DNA of 23,938 nt from contig NZ_LATL02000118.1 in assembly GCF_000972705.2 (NCBI RefSeq), forward strand, positions 1 through 23,938, in the 5' to 3' direction. A program made the position numbers and the translations under genes. The notes beneath the pieces were generated by a model. It was not told the origin of the DNA, did no database searches, and worked only from the letters and a program-made list of their open reading frames with translations. How positions within the stretch are numbered: position 1 is the stretch's first letter; every line of letters begins with the position of its first letter. Source of the DNA: Limnoraphis robusta CS-951. GTDB lineage: Bacteria; Cyanobacteriota; Cyanobacteriia; Cyanobacteriales; Microcoleaceae. Positions 1 through 8,228 of this stretch are shown here, piece after piece.

Positions 1-1916
1 GGGGAGGGTTGCGCCTTTGAGGTGGGGTGAGAGGGCTGCCAGTCTCGGGTATCCAATCCCCAATCTTTGCGTTGTGGAGGACTCGGGGGTAACAACAGGG
101 TAAATTGACTGCCTTGATCTTGTTTAGAAATAAAGCTAACATCGCCACCATGTAAGTGAGCCAAGCGTTGGGTGAGAACCAGTCCCAGTCCAGTTCCTTC
201 AAACTTGCGGGTTAGGGGACTTTCAAGCTGTTGAAACTTTTGAAAAATCAAATGCTGTTTATCTTCAGGAATGCCAATTCCCTTGTCCCACACGGTAAAG
301 CCGATCCAGTTTTCCCAGTGACTGACTTGTAGTCCAATTTGACTGTCATCGGGTGTGAATTTGAGGGCGTTTGACAGTAGATTAACTAACATCTGACGCA
401 ACCGCAATTCGTCAGCGACAATCATTTCTAAACCGGGTTCAATTTCTAAAATAAACCGTTGCTGGGGTTGAGGTTTGTCTGGAGAAACTGGATCGCTAGA
501 CTGATCCGATCCAGAGGATTTTGAGTTGTGATCTAAATGTGCATGATGTTGTAAAGTGATCTCAAAAGCTCGTTCACAAACGCCTCGAATCTGCACAGGT
601 TCAGGAATCAGTTCAAGCTGACCTGTTTCCATGCGGGTCAAGTCTAAAATATCATTAACCACCATCATCAAATGACGGCCGCTCTGATGAATCAGTTTAG
701 CATAACGGGCTTGACGGTCATTGAGTGAACCCAGGGCTTGATCTTTGAGTAGGCTAGATAACCCTAAAACTGCGGTGAGTGGTGTTTTGAGTTCGTGGCT
801 AATACAGGCGAGAAACTCATCTTTGAGTCGGTTGAGTTGAACTAAGTCGGCATTTTTAGCGGCGAGTTCTTGAGCAACATGATGTTGTTCTGTGATATCT
901 TGGGCTAAAATTATCCACAACTGAGATTGATCTTCTGAGGAAAGATTAACCGCCCAATTTCCCCGCAAGGGTTGACGGACAAACTGCCAAACTCGTTCTT
1001 GTCGGTTCGGGAGAGAACAAACACAAACATAAGTATTGCTAGAAGTTTCAACTTTAGACCAGTCGGGTAAAAAATTCAAATTCTCAGGAACTGTGGTATC
1101 TGTTTGCGAGGATGGCGAAGATGTCGCCTCTGGCCTGTAAGCCTGTGAGTTAGAATATATCCATCCCGCAGAGGAAACTTTGTTGTTTGCAGTTCCAGAA
1201 AATTCGGCACTAGATTGAGGAACAGATTCAGTTTCACATAAATATTGAGAGTCGATGCCAAATTGAGAACACCATGCCTGATTTTGGGCTACTGTTTCTC
1301 CTTGGTTTCGTTGAATCATCAACGGAATGGGTAATTGTTCGATCAGTTGCAATAATGATGAGATTGCTTTTTCGGAGGAATTATTCTCTGGGATATTGGC
1401 TGATTTGCCTTGAAGTAGCTGAGGATTACTGGCTAAAAATTGTAGCAGTTTCAGGCTATCGAGTAATCCTAAAAACTGGTTGTTGGGATTGACTAAAACC
1501 AGAGACTGTGGGTTAGAATTTAGAGATAGATCAGACGAGCGATCGCTTGAAACAGTCTGCGAGTCAGTATTTGTTTGTTGCAGGTGTAGCCAAAACTCTG
1601 ACCAATCGAGATGAGCAGGAACGGCTATTAACGGTTCGATCAGGGTTGTTTCGAGTTGTTGGATAGATTGTTGAGCGCCAAGCGCCAAATGACTCCCTTC
1701 GCTGAGTGCGATCAAATCAGATTGAGGAAATACATAAGCCATCAAACGACACAAATATACGACTCCTACAGGCTGATCGGTTGTCGGATTAATCACAACA
1801 ATGCGATCGCAATTTTCCAGGCAGAATATTGACCAAACCTGACTCAAAGTAGCGGTTTGAAGACAAACGGGGACTGCCCGGATGAAGCTTTGGAGGTGAG
1901 TTGGGCAAGAATACAT
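1..1916 (-). CDS. Sensor histidine kinase with CBS-like and PAS-like input region (3' end outside window)
   Basis: An open frame of about 638 codons runs from an ATG at 1916 off the left edge, so the C-terminus is missing. Residues about 15-170 look like a CBS-domain pair (e.g. DRIVVINPTTDQPVGVV and a second LVLVNPNNQFLGLLD). Residues about 205-350 look like a degenerate PAS sensor. The kinase core is clear: the DHp H-box with DEFLACISHELKTPL gives phospho-acceptor His374, the N-box VNLLSNALKFTP has Asn516, the G1 box DKGIGIP starts at Asp544, and GTGLGL follows the F-box FQKFQQLE. It should autophosphorylate and pass phosphate to a response regulator, or to a receiver domain of its own if one lies beyond the edge. 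No membrane segment is seen, so it is probably cytosolic. Signal and partner are unknown. The family call is firm, the input domains less so. Confidence 0.9.
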   Translation of the reverse strand, partial: MYSCPTHLQSFIRAVPVCLQTATLSQVWSIFCLENCDRIVVINPTTDQPVGVVYLCRLMAYVFPQSDLIALSEGSHLALGAQQSIQQLETTLIEPLIAVPAHLDWSEFWLHLQQTNTDSQTVSSDRSSDLSLNSNPQSLVLVNPNNQFLGLLDSLKLLQFLASNPQLLQGKSANIPENNSSEKAISSLLQLIEQLPIPLMIQRNQGETVAQNQAWCSQFGIDSQYLCETESVPQSSAEFSGTANNKVSSAGWIYSNSQAYRPEATSSPSSQTDTTVPENLNFLPDWSKVETSSNTYVCVCSLPNRQERVWQFVRQPLRGNWAVNLSSEDQSQLWIILAQDITEQHHVAQELAAKNADLVQLNRLKDEFLACISHELKTPLTAVLGLSSLLKDQALGSLNDRQARYAKLIHQSGRHLMMVVNDILDLTRMETGQLELIPEPVQIRGVCERAFEITLQHHAHLDHNSKSSGSDQSSDPVSPDKPQPQQRFILEIEPGLEMIVADELRLRQMLVNLLSNALKFTPDDSQIGLQVSHWENWIGFTVWDKGIGIPEDKQHLIFQKFQQLESPLTRKFEGTGLGLVLTQRLAHLHGGDVSFISKQDQGSQFTLLLPPSPPQRKDWGLDTRDWQPSHPTSKAQPS

Positions 1917-2571
1917 AGAAAATTCTACTGCTAGAGCCAATTGCGACTGAATTCAAGGTATGGTAGTAGTAGGCTTTTGAGTTTAACCTGTCGATACGAA
2001 CAAACCTCTGACAACTGGTGTCAGTCTCGCAGCTCCCTACAGGGGAACCTCTGGGTTTCTCAGTTTCCCACCTCTGAAAATAACTTGGCTGTTTTGTTCA
2101 TGCAATGGGGTCAAAATTAGCCCTTAAAGCTGTTCGATGAACGAATGGCAGTACAGCACAGCTTACACCTCCTATGACTCCAGGGGGAATTCTTAGAAGT
2201 GCGTTTCAAGATCTTTCTCTATCATGTTCGATCAACCTGTAGAAGAACATCACCTTAATAATAAAAAAATAACAATTAAGAATTTAAAAAGTATATCTGC
2301 ACAACTTGTTGGCAGCCTTCTGAGAAATTACGAGTGATTGTACCCCATACAGGAGTTGAGCCGAATCCCCTGATCCCCTTGGGTTCGTCCGTTGTTGTTG
2401 TCTTAGAATTAAGAAGTTGCCAGCCTAGACTTCTCTAAAGAGTGTCAGTATGGGATGTTCACTCGTTCGAGAAAATTTGACTGAGGACTACGCCTGCTTG
2501 CCGAATGCTTTACTGTGTTGATTGCTAGACAAAAGTTGTTTGGGAATTTTGATCGCCAAGAAACTCATTGA
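1917..2571. other. Long gene-free region (655 bp), content unassigned
   Basis: No frame with convincing coding character was found on either strand. It separates the kinase start at 1916 from the 3' end of the gene at 2572, so it must hold the kinase promoter and leader. Visible structure includes a CTGACA-ACTGG-TGTCAG hairpin near 2008-2024, three copies of ACCTCTG at 2004, 2047 and 2070, the palindrome GTTCGATGAAC near 2131, an A/T-rich stretch at about 2255-2300, and a hairpin CGAATCC...GGGTTCG near 2364-2388. I cannot match these to a known RNA family. A structured leader of the kinase mRNA or a small RNA is possible. Confidence 0.5.
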
Positions 2572-3012
2572 TCAGCTCTTTTTAGCCAAGATAGGATTTA
2601 GCGATCGCACTAATGCGACTTTCCCATACCTGGGGTCAATCTCTACTCCCGATATCTCTAAAGTGTGATTGAACTGATAATCACTATCCCCGATAGTATA
2701 ACAGATCTTCTCACCTGGCTTGAGACGAAGGCACTGATTGAAAACAGCTTGTCGATGGGCTGTGGGAAGAAAGACTTCTTCGCCAATTTCCAGTGAGGAG
2801 GTATTATGAAAAGACAGTTGTCCTTCGTTGGTCAGAATACCTGCTGGTGTTAAGAACTGTTCGCACCAGTGAACGGCCAGAAACCATTTAGCCTCTGACA
2901 AACGATTGTAAATTCGTTCAGGGTTAGGGTGCTGTAAAACTTTGTATCCTCCCTCAACGGCGATTACGGTACCCCCTAAGAATCCAAATATTGTTCCGAA
3001 GGTTTCTTTCAT
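2572..3012 (-). CDS. Hypothetical protein, 146 aa, with N-terminal hydrophobic Gly-rich segment
   Basis: I do not recognise this family. The ATG at 3012 is preceded by a good ribosome-binding sequence (AGTAGGAGTAGG), which supports the start. Residues 6-24 form a Gly-rich hydrophobic stretch (FGTIFGFLGGTVIAVEGGY) that could be a short membrane anchor. The rest is soluble and mixed alpha/beta, with conserved-looking pieces EGGYKVLQHPNPERIYNRL and VEIDPRYGKVALVRSLNP. It is followed by the 655-bp gene-free region. About 200 bp separate it from the VWA gene upstream, so it probably has its own promoter. The protein is likely real given the RBS and composition, but no function is offered. Confidence 0.65.
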   Translation of the reverse strand: MKETFGTIFGFLGGTVIAVEGGYKVLQHPNPERIYNRLSEAKWFLAVHWCEQFLTPAGILTNEGQLSFHNTSSLEIGEEVFLPTAHRQAVFNQCLRLKPGEKICYTIGDSDYQFNHTLEISGVEIDPRYGKVALVRSLNPILAKKS

Positions 3013-3217
3013 AATCCTACTCCTACTTTCAATCGGTTATCATCTTATTTTAGATTCTGTTAAGATTTGCTTTTGTCACCTGTTTACAGTTTTGTATTTC
3101 AAAGTTTGCTATTTAGACGCACTTGGTCGATTCGGTTTGGCTAATTTTTTAGGTTTAATCGGGGTTAGTTTTTTTGATAAAACAGCCTCAATTAACGGAT
3201 ATCTATACCCTCAAAAA

Positions 3218-5044
3218 CTATTGCAACAAACGACGAATTTTGCCATAAGCAGCATAGGATTTTCCATCGGAAGATTCTCGGACTTCATCGACGACATACA
3301 ACACCCCTTCAGCGCGAATATTTCGAGGAAAACGAATATTAAAATCGGGATTATACCCATCAGAAACGACTCGCGCCCTCAATTTACTGCCTTCTTTAAC
3401 ACATTGAACTAATATCCCATTTCCCACCTCATCGACGGTTTCTAAGTCTTCATAGCTACCCGTTGCTTTTGCGGCTTGTAGAGATTTTGAACGGGTTTGA
3501 GTTGGATTTAATTCGGTCTGAGTGGCTGTTCCTAAACGTCGAATATCCCCTTTTACCCGATAAAAATCCCCCTGGGGAGAAAGGATAATTTCATCAACAA
3601 CATAAGTGACTCCTTCTTGACGAATATTGCGGGGAAACTGTACATTAAAATCTGGATTATATCCTTCTGAAATTACCCGCACTCGCAATTTTCCGCCCTC
3701 GCGAAAACATTTCAATAAAATCCCATCTCCGGCTTCTTCAACTCCGGCTAAACTTGACGCATTTCCTGATGTAATTCCCCGTAATTTTAAGTCGCTGCGA
3801 CTGCGGTTGCGGGTTTGATAAGACTGATCGCGCATTTCTTTGCGAGTCGCCGCATCCAGGCTGTGATTTTCTATGCGTTGGGCGTAATAGTTTAATTGTT
3901 CGATTTCTTCGGCAAGTTCAAAGATTTCATCTAAAAGTTTACTCCTAATATCTTCAACGGCTGAACGCAATTTTTCGGCGGCTTGTTTATACTGACCTTG
4001 ATCGGCTAAAGCGATGGCTTCATCTTTGAGACGGGCGATTCTCAGTTGACTGGTTTGTTCAAAAACGGTAGAATTAACTTGGGATTGACTGGCTTGTTCT
4101 TCCGAACCAATGGTAACAGAAATGGGGAATTGTTCCGATTGAGATTGAATGCTGTCTTCGACCAGGGTTTGATAATCGTAGGTTACGGTTACAAGCTTTA
4201 TTTCTCCAGGGTTTGCTTGGGCTGGAATTGATAATTGTAGGGCGAGTTGTTTGGCTTCGACTTGATAGACATCACCCAAAAATAACTCTAGCTGTTCCCC
4301 TTGACGTATCGAACGATAATTGTTGAGAACTTCGGTAATTTGAACTCCGGTTTCCGGCTGTAATTTTACCGTTAAATTTTGGGCGACAACTGCGGTTAAA
4401 CTCTCTAATTCAATCCTAAAAACTTGGGCAACATCATCGGGAGATTGAATAAAATAAAAGTTTCCGCCGGCCGCATCGGCTATACTAATTAGCAGGTCTT
4501 CATTAAAATAGCTTCCAAACCCTAATGTTGTAGTAATAATTCCGGTTTCGGCTTGATTTTGGGCGGTTTTGGTGAGAACTTTCGGGTCAGTAATTCCCAT
4601 GTTCGCCTGTCCGTCAGTTAGCAATAATACCCGGTTGAGTCGGTCGGAAGTTTGCCGAGATTTTACACAATCACATCCCATTAACCAACCCCCGCTTAAG
4701 TTGGTACAACCTCCGGCGCGAATGCGACCAATTTGTTTACAAATAGCGGCTTTATCTTCAACAGTTTGCGGAGGTAATATGGTTTCCGGTTGATCATCAT
4801 AAATGACCACAGAAACGATATCATCAGCAGTGAGAGATTCGACCAATTGTTGAGCGGCTTTGATCGCATAACGCAAAGATTGACCCGCCATCGAACCGGA
4901 ACGATCGATCACCAAACTAAGGTTTAATGGACGACGGGGAGAAGTTTCCGCTTGGGTTTGGGCGTTGAAATTGAGAATCAGATCGACTGTAGCGGGAGTA
5001 TTCGTCGCAATGAGCGGGTAAGAAAGGGAGTAATTCGCTTGCAT
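3218..5044 (-). CDS. VWA-domain (vWF type A) protein with duplicated C-terminal module
   Basis: The start is the ATG at 5044. A TTG two codons upstream (5050) also opens the frame, but ATG is preferred; the product is then 608 aa. Residues about 40-215 are a von Willebrand A domain with a complete MIDAS metal site: DRSGS (Asp47, Ser49, Ser51), Thr114 in GGCTNLSGG and Asp144 in LLLTDGQANMG. A beta-rich middle region follows, then an Ala/Gln/Glu helical segment (about 325-400). Two copies of a module of about 70 residues end the protein (roughly 436-505 and 536-605), each carrying KLR.RV.S(E/D)GYNPDFN and FPRNIR.EGV.YVVDE. MIDAS domains bind protein ligands through a metal ion. No signal peptide is visible, so it is probably cytoplasmic. 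It is divergent from the RTX gene across about 80 bp. Partner and process are unknown. Confidence 0.9.
   Translation of the reverse strand: MQANYSLSYPLIATNTPATVDLILNFNAQTQAETSPRRPLNLSLVIDRSGSMAGQSLRYAIKAAQQLVESLTADDIVSVVIYDDQPETILPPQTVEDKAAICKQIGRIRAGGCTNLSGGWLMGCDCVKSRQTSDRLNRVLLLTDGQANMGITDPKVLTKTAQNQAETGIITTTLGFGSYFNEDLLISIADAAGGNFYFIQSPDDVAQVFRIELESLTAVVAQNLTVKLQPETGVQITEVLNNYRSIRQGEQLELFLGDVYQVEAKQLALQLSIPAQANPGEIKLVTVTYDYQTLVEDSIQSQSEQFPISVTIGSEEQASQSQVNSTVFEQTSQLRIARLKDEAIALADQGQYKQAAEKLRSAVEDIRSKLLDEIFELAEEIEQLNYYAQRIENHSLDAATRKEMRDQSYQTRNRSRSDLKLRGITSGNASSLAGVEEAGDGILLKCFREGGKLRVRVISEGYNPDFNVQFPRNIRQEGVTYVVDEIILSPQGDFYRVKGDIRRLGTATQTELNPTQTRSKSLQAAKATGSYEDLETVDEVGNGILVQCVKEGSKLRARVVSDGYNPDFNIRFPRNIRAEGVLYVVDEVRESSDGKSYAAYGKIRRLLQ
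3230..3739 (-). repeat. Tandem duplication encoding the two C-terminal modules of the VWA protein
   Basis: Two in-frame blocks of about 70 codons (about 3532-3739 and 3230-3439) encode closely similar sequence, both with SDGYNPDFN- or SEGYNPDFN-like cores and FPRNIR..GV.YVVDE. They are separated by a Thr/Gln/Ser-rich linker of about 30 codons. DNA identity looks lower than protein identity, so the duplication is not recent. Confidence 0.8.
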
Positions 5045-5124
5045 TGCCAAAGTAGGGGTAAGTTACTGTTGTGATCTTAGTTTAGAGTAGTTTGGACACC
5101 ACTGCTATGTGTGAGGCACGTTAA

Positions 5125-6558
5125 ATGGTTCGTAATCAAGATGAATTTAACAAAATTTTAGATTTGAGCAATGTCGCTACAGTCACGTTAAATGCCAGTA
5201 GAGGGGAAGTTGATATTCGCAGGTCAAGACAGGATGAGGACGAAGAAGCAGCCGCACCCATCGAACCGACTCCCCCTCCGATTATAGAACCAACGCCGCC
5301 AACACAGGGGCCGACTCCGACACCAGTACCCACGCTTCCGCCTATTCCTATACCCACACCGACACCAACCCCAACGCCCACACCAACGCCAACACCCACA
5401 CCCACGCCAACACCCACACCCACGCCAACACCCACACCCACACCGACAACTTCACCCACACCCACGCCAACACCAACACCCACGCCTGACCCCACACCCA
5501 CGCCAACACCCACACCCACGCCGTTACCACCAGAAACGGGGTTAGAAGGAGATGACGGAAATAACCTTTTGGTGGGAACCGACAACCGAGATTTAATTAC
5601 CGGACGGGGTGGAAATGACACCATTTCGGGTTTACAAGCGGATGACTCCCTCAATGGAAATGAGGGAAATGACATTATTTATGGCGGACGTAATAATGAC
5701 ACGTTACTCGGGGAAAGTGGCGATGACTTCTTACAGGGGAATATTAACGATGACTACCTAGACGGGGGAACCGGAAATGATACGTTGTACGGGGGGGTGA
5801 ATGTGGATACTCTCCTCGGTGGTATCGGGAATGACTTGCTGTTTGGGGATAAAGGCGATGATAGTCTCGATGGCGGCGATCGCAATGATACTCTGTTTGG
5901 GGGTGAGGATAATGATACTCTGACGGGTGATGCGGGTGATGATATTCTCATCGGAAACGCCGGGAGTGATCTGCTGTATGGCGGGGCGGATGAAGATGTT
6001 CTCTATGGGGGTTTAGATCAAGATAGTCTGTTTGGGGGAGATGGTAAAGATTTCCTCCGAGGCGACAAACAAGATGATTTTCTCGATGGCGGTACTGGGG
6101 CTGACTTGCTGTATGGGGGTCGGGCGGATGATACTGTAATTGGCGGAATAGGTAATGATTATGTTAGTGGAGATAAGGGTAATGATCTGTTAATTGGGGT
6201 TGATGTTGAGTCTGATATTCCCGGACTCATTGAGATTGATACGCTTTACGGAGGAGATGGTTTTGATACGTTTGTTTTGGGTGATGAAGCTCAGGTTTAT
6301 TATGATAATCAAACAGAGGAAGATTTTTCGGGTGTGGATGATTATGCGTTGATTCTTGATTTTGATTCGACTCAAGATATTATTCAGTTGAGTGCTTCGG
6401 GTGACTATTTGTTTAATGAATCTCCCGAAGGGTTTCCAGAGGGAACGGCGATCTTTTTACGAACCTCTGGAGCGAATGAATTAATCGCCATTTTACAAGG
6501 GGTTACTGACTTTGAAATTGGAGAGGATTTAGATAATAGTCCGATTCGTTTTATTTAG
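5125..6558 (+). CDS. RTX (hemolysin-type Ca2+-binding repeat) protein with Pro-Thr linker
   Basis: This 477-residue protein has four parts. A short N-terminal region (1-45) shows no signal peptide. A Pro/Thr-rich linker (about 46-137) is dominated by PT dipeptides. About 24 consecutive nonapeptide repeats of the GGxGxDxLx type (about 142-357) follow, for example GGTGNDTLY and GGIGNDLLF. The C-terminal segment of about 110 residues includes [15 protein letters not shown] and [16 protein letters not shown], typical of cyanobacterial RTX C-termini. RTX repeats fold into a beta-roll on binding calcium. Such proteins usually leave the cell by type I secretion with an uncleaved C-terminal signal, so an extracellular or cell-surface role is inferred. 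No catalytic domain is present, which suggests a structural or adhesive role. No ABC transporter or membrane-fusion gene lies nearby. It is transcribed divergently from the VWA gene. Confidence 0.92.
   Translation: MVRNQDEFNKILDLSNVATVTLNASRGEVDIRRSRQDEDEEAAAPIEPTPPPIIEPTPPTQGPTPTPVPTLPPIPIPTPTPTPTPTPTPTPTPTPTPTPTPTPTPTPTTSPTPTPTPTPTPDPTPTPTPTPTPLPPETGLEGDDGNNLLVGTDNRDLITGRGGNDTISGLQADDSLNGNEGNDIIYGGRNNDTLLGESGDDFLQGNINDDYLDGGTGNDTLYGGVNVDTLLGGIGNDLLFGDKGDDSLDGGDRNDTLFGGEDNDTLTGDAGDDILIGNAGSDLLYGGADEDVLYGGLDQDSLFGGDGKDFLRGDKQDDFLDGGTGADLLYGGRADDTVIGGIGNDYVSGDKGNDLLIGVDVESDIPGLIEIDTLYGGDGFDTFVLGDEAQVYYDNQTEEDFSGVDDYALILDFDSTQDIIQLSASGDYLFNESPEGFPEGTAIFLRTSGANELIAILQGVTDFEIGEDLDNSPIRFI
5353..5523 (+). 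repeat. Low-complexity Pro-Thr codon array (CCN ACN)
   Basis: About 28 near-continuous Pro-Thr codon pairs, interrupted by TTS (near residue 109) and PDP (near residue 122). Third positions vary among A, C and G, so the array has drifted at the DNA level while the protein repeat is kept. It forms the extended linker between the N-terminus and the RTX domain. Confidence 0.9.
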
Positions 6559-6615
6559 TTAAATCAAGAGGGGTGGGTTTATATAAGTTGTTTGTAGGAA
6601 ATATGGATTTGTTAA

Positions 6616-6683
6616 GAACCCGCCCCTACATGACTGGTCACTGATAACTGTAAACTGTAAACTGTAATGAACCCGCCCCTACA
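6616..6683. repeat. Pair of direct repeats GAACCCGCCCCTACA
   Basis: Identical 15-mers lie at 6616-6630 and 6669-6683, 53 bp apart, flanking the heptamer array. They sit in the intergenic stretch between two convergent genes. I read them as an intergenic repeat family, perhaps the edges of a small repeat unit. Confidence 0.6.
6633..6667. repeat. Heptanucleotide tandem repeat (ACTGNNN x5), STRR type
   Basis: Five units in exact 7-bp register: ACTGGTC, ACTGATA, then ACTGTAA three times. Short tandemly repeated heptamers (STRR) are typical of intergenic DNA in filamentous cyanobacteria. A related array lies at 22145-22172. Confidence 0.75.
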
Positions 6684-6700
6684 CCCAGGGCTGTTTCATG

Positions 6701-6741
6701 TTTAAAAATTATAGCTTCCCAGAGGGCTATAAATTTTTAAA
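6701..6741. terminator. Large inverted repeat, probable bidirectional terminator
   Basis: TTTAAAAATTATAGC at 6701-6715 pairs with GCTATAAATTTTTAA at 6726-6740, leaving a 10-base centre and one bulged A. The outer arms are A/T-rich, so either strand would end its stem with a U tract. It lies between the convergent RTX and GT4 genes, where a two-way terminator is expected. Confidence 0.7.
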
Positions 6742-6808
6742 AAAGAATTCCGCTTCTACTTATGATTTTTTGACTGATATTTACCTGTTTTATGCTCGTT
6801 TTTTAGGC

Positions 6809-7981
6809 TTAGTTATTGGATTTTGCCGAGTGAGAGAGTTGTAAGTCGTTGTCTACAAACTCACAAATCTCTTTCATAAAATGTTCGGTCGAAAATATTT
6901 TCTGACGGTCTTCTAAAGCGGTTCGGAGTTGTTGCTGTTTTTCGGAATTGTTCAAAACCAACAGTATTTTTTCGACGGCTTCTTCTACGCTATCAAAAAA
7001 TAAATCCTGATTGTCTTGTCCGACAATTTCTATTTGTCCCCCAACACTTCTGACAAAGGGAATAGCACCGGCTTTCACCATTTCTGCAATAGATATGCCA
7101 AAGGGTTCTTTTTTGTAGTGTATTCCATAGCGACATTTAGCCAAAATACTAACATAGTCTTTGTAGGGAAGGTTTTGATAGAGTGTTACCCAATCGGCAT
7201 TTTCTGCGACCATTTTTTTGAGAAAGCGTAAATATTTTAAGCCGTAGAAGCCGCCACCTCCTCCCGTTAGATAAAGTTTAACATCATAGCCTTTTTCTCG
7301 GATTTTCTTGAGAATTTGAATCGCTTTGTGAGGTTGTTTGGCTTCAGTTAATCTACCGCTACAAATAAAAGCATTTTCTTTGTTTTCCCAGGAAATTTTT
7401 TGAACGTCTAAAACAACGGGAGGATAAATCACCGTTGATTCAATACCATATTCTGTTAAAATTGCATCGGCTACTACATAGGAATTCGCAATTGAATGAT
7501 TGCTTTTCATTCTCTCATCTGAAAAGTCAGAAATCTTTTTATAAAACGACTCATCTTTGTCAAAGACATCAATCCAGTGAATATATTGAATTCCGCTTTT
7601 CCCTAAATCGGCTGCATTATAGCCAGATAACACTAAATCATAGTTTTGAGTTTGGGCTTTAAATTGACGAATAAAATAATGATTTATCAGCTTTTTAATA
7701 CTTGGATTATTGGCAATCAAAAAGTCTAAACTGCTTTGGATAAACTTCGGTAACATCGATTTGATTCTCACAGTTTCCGATGAAAGCTGAGTTCCATAAG
7801 CAGAATTTAACCGTTGAAAATCAAGCTCAAATAAAGTAAAAAGTGTAACCTTGTATTTTTTCTTTAAAGCCTCTAATATCCACAGCCCAACACTTTCAGC
7901 GCCCCCGCCTTCAAAACTGGGATAAAATACGGCAATTGAGGGTAAAGAAGTAACATTTTCGGGTTTGTGGCTGCTCGTCAT
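6809..7981 (-). CDS. Glycosyltransferase family 4 (GT-B fold, group 1)
   Basis: This 390-residue protein has the GT-B layout. The N-terminal Rossmann half opens with IAVFYPSFEGGGAESVG (residues 16-32), the Gly-rich loop typical of GT4 enzymes. IHWIDVF (134-140) lies at the domain cleft. The C-terminal donor-binding half begins near 203 with AFICSGRLTEAKQPHKAI. EPFGISIAE (292-300) carries the E-x7-E signature that contacts the nucleotide sugar. A retaining transfer from an NDP-sugar to a surface glycan or lipid-linked acceptor is likely; the sugar cannot be told. It heads a group of glycan genes (to 10352) and is followed by the terminator at 6701-6741. The start ATG at 7981 sits just downstream of a decayed fragment of another glycosyltransferase. 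Confidence 0.9.
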   Translation of the reverse strand: MTSSHKPENVTSLPSIAVFYPSFEGGGAESVGLWILEALKKKYKVTLFTLFELDFQRLNSAYGTQLSSETVRIKSMLPKFIQSSLDFLIANNPSIKKLINHYFIRQFKAQTQNYDLVLSGYNAADLGKSGIQYIHWIDVFDKDESFYKKISDFSDERMKSNHSIANSYVVADAILTEYGIESTVIYPPVVLDVQKISWENKENAFICSGRLTEAKQPHKAIQILKKIREKGYDVKLYLTGGGGGFYGLKYLRFLKKMVAENADWVTLYQNLPYKDYVSILAKCRYGIHYKKEPFGISIAEMVKAGAIPFVRSVGGQIEIVGQDNQDLFFDSVEEAVEKILLVLNNSEKQQQLRTALEDRQKIFSTEHFMKEICEFVDNDLQLSHSAKSNN

Positions 7982-8001
7982 TATGATCTATTCCTCATTT
8001 T

Positions 8002-8172
8002 TTAATCGACTTCTGTGACTCGCCAACTCAACTTTAGGTTAACCCAAAAATTCCAAAACGTCACTAGGGCGATCGCAATAAGTTTAGCGAGGTATTCATT
8101 AATCCCCAAAGCGCGAGCCAGTATATTAACAATTATTTCATCTAAGAGTTAAATCGTTAAACAGATGATACA
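8002..8172 (-). pseudogene. Remnant of the 3' end of a second GT2-GtrA gene
   Basis: The stretch 8012-8136 matches 9139-9263 without gaps and with about 7 mismatches. That is the last third of the GtrA membrane domain of the intact gene at 9126-10352. Read on the minus strand it encodes IIVNILARALGINEYLAK and, later, NLKLSWRVTEVD, then a stop at 8004-8002. Similarity continues more weakly to about 8170, where an in-frame TAA interrupts it. Several differences are silent or conservative, so this looks like a decayed paralogue end, not a fresh copy. It lies on the far side of the plus-strand gene 8229-9122. Confidence 0.85.
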
Positions 8173-8228
8173 ATCTGATAGAAGGAGATGATATATAATG
8201 TAGCTAGTAGCAACTCTACCCAATAATA

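Noticed and set aside
2364..2388. CGAATCC...GGGTTCG as the T-arm of a tRNA
   Set aside because: No acceptor, D or anticodon arms can be built around it.
2942..3412. 156-aa plus-strand frame
   Set aside because: It spans the start of the 2572-3012 gene, an intergenic gap and the 3' end of the VWA gene in antisense, with no protein-like features.
5353..5523. Repetitive array as a possible CRISPR
   Set aside because: The unit is 6 bp, in frame inside a coding sequence, with no spacers.
5136..5675. Long minus-strand frame of Gly-Val repeats opposite the RTX gene
   Set aside because: It is the antisense reading of the Pro-Thr codon array, which has no stops in several frames; the plus-strand frame has the RTX domain.
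8188..8226. 12-codon leader peptide beginning at ATG 8188
   Set aside because: The ribosome-binding sequence ends directly against this ATG, leaving no spacing, and the peptide has no regulatory codon run.
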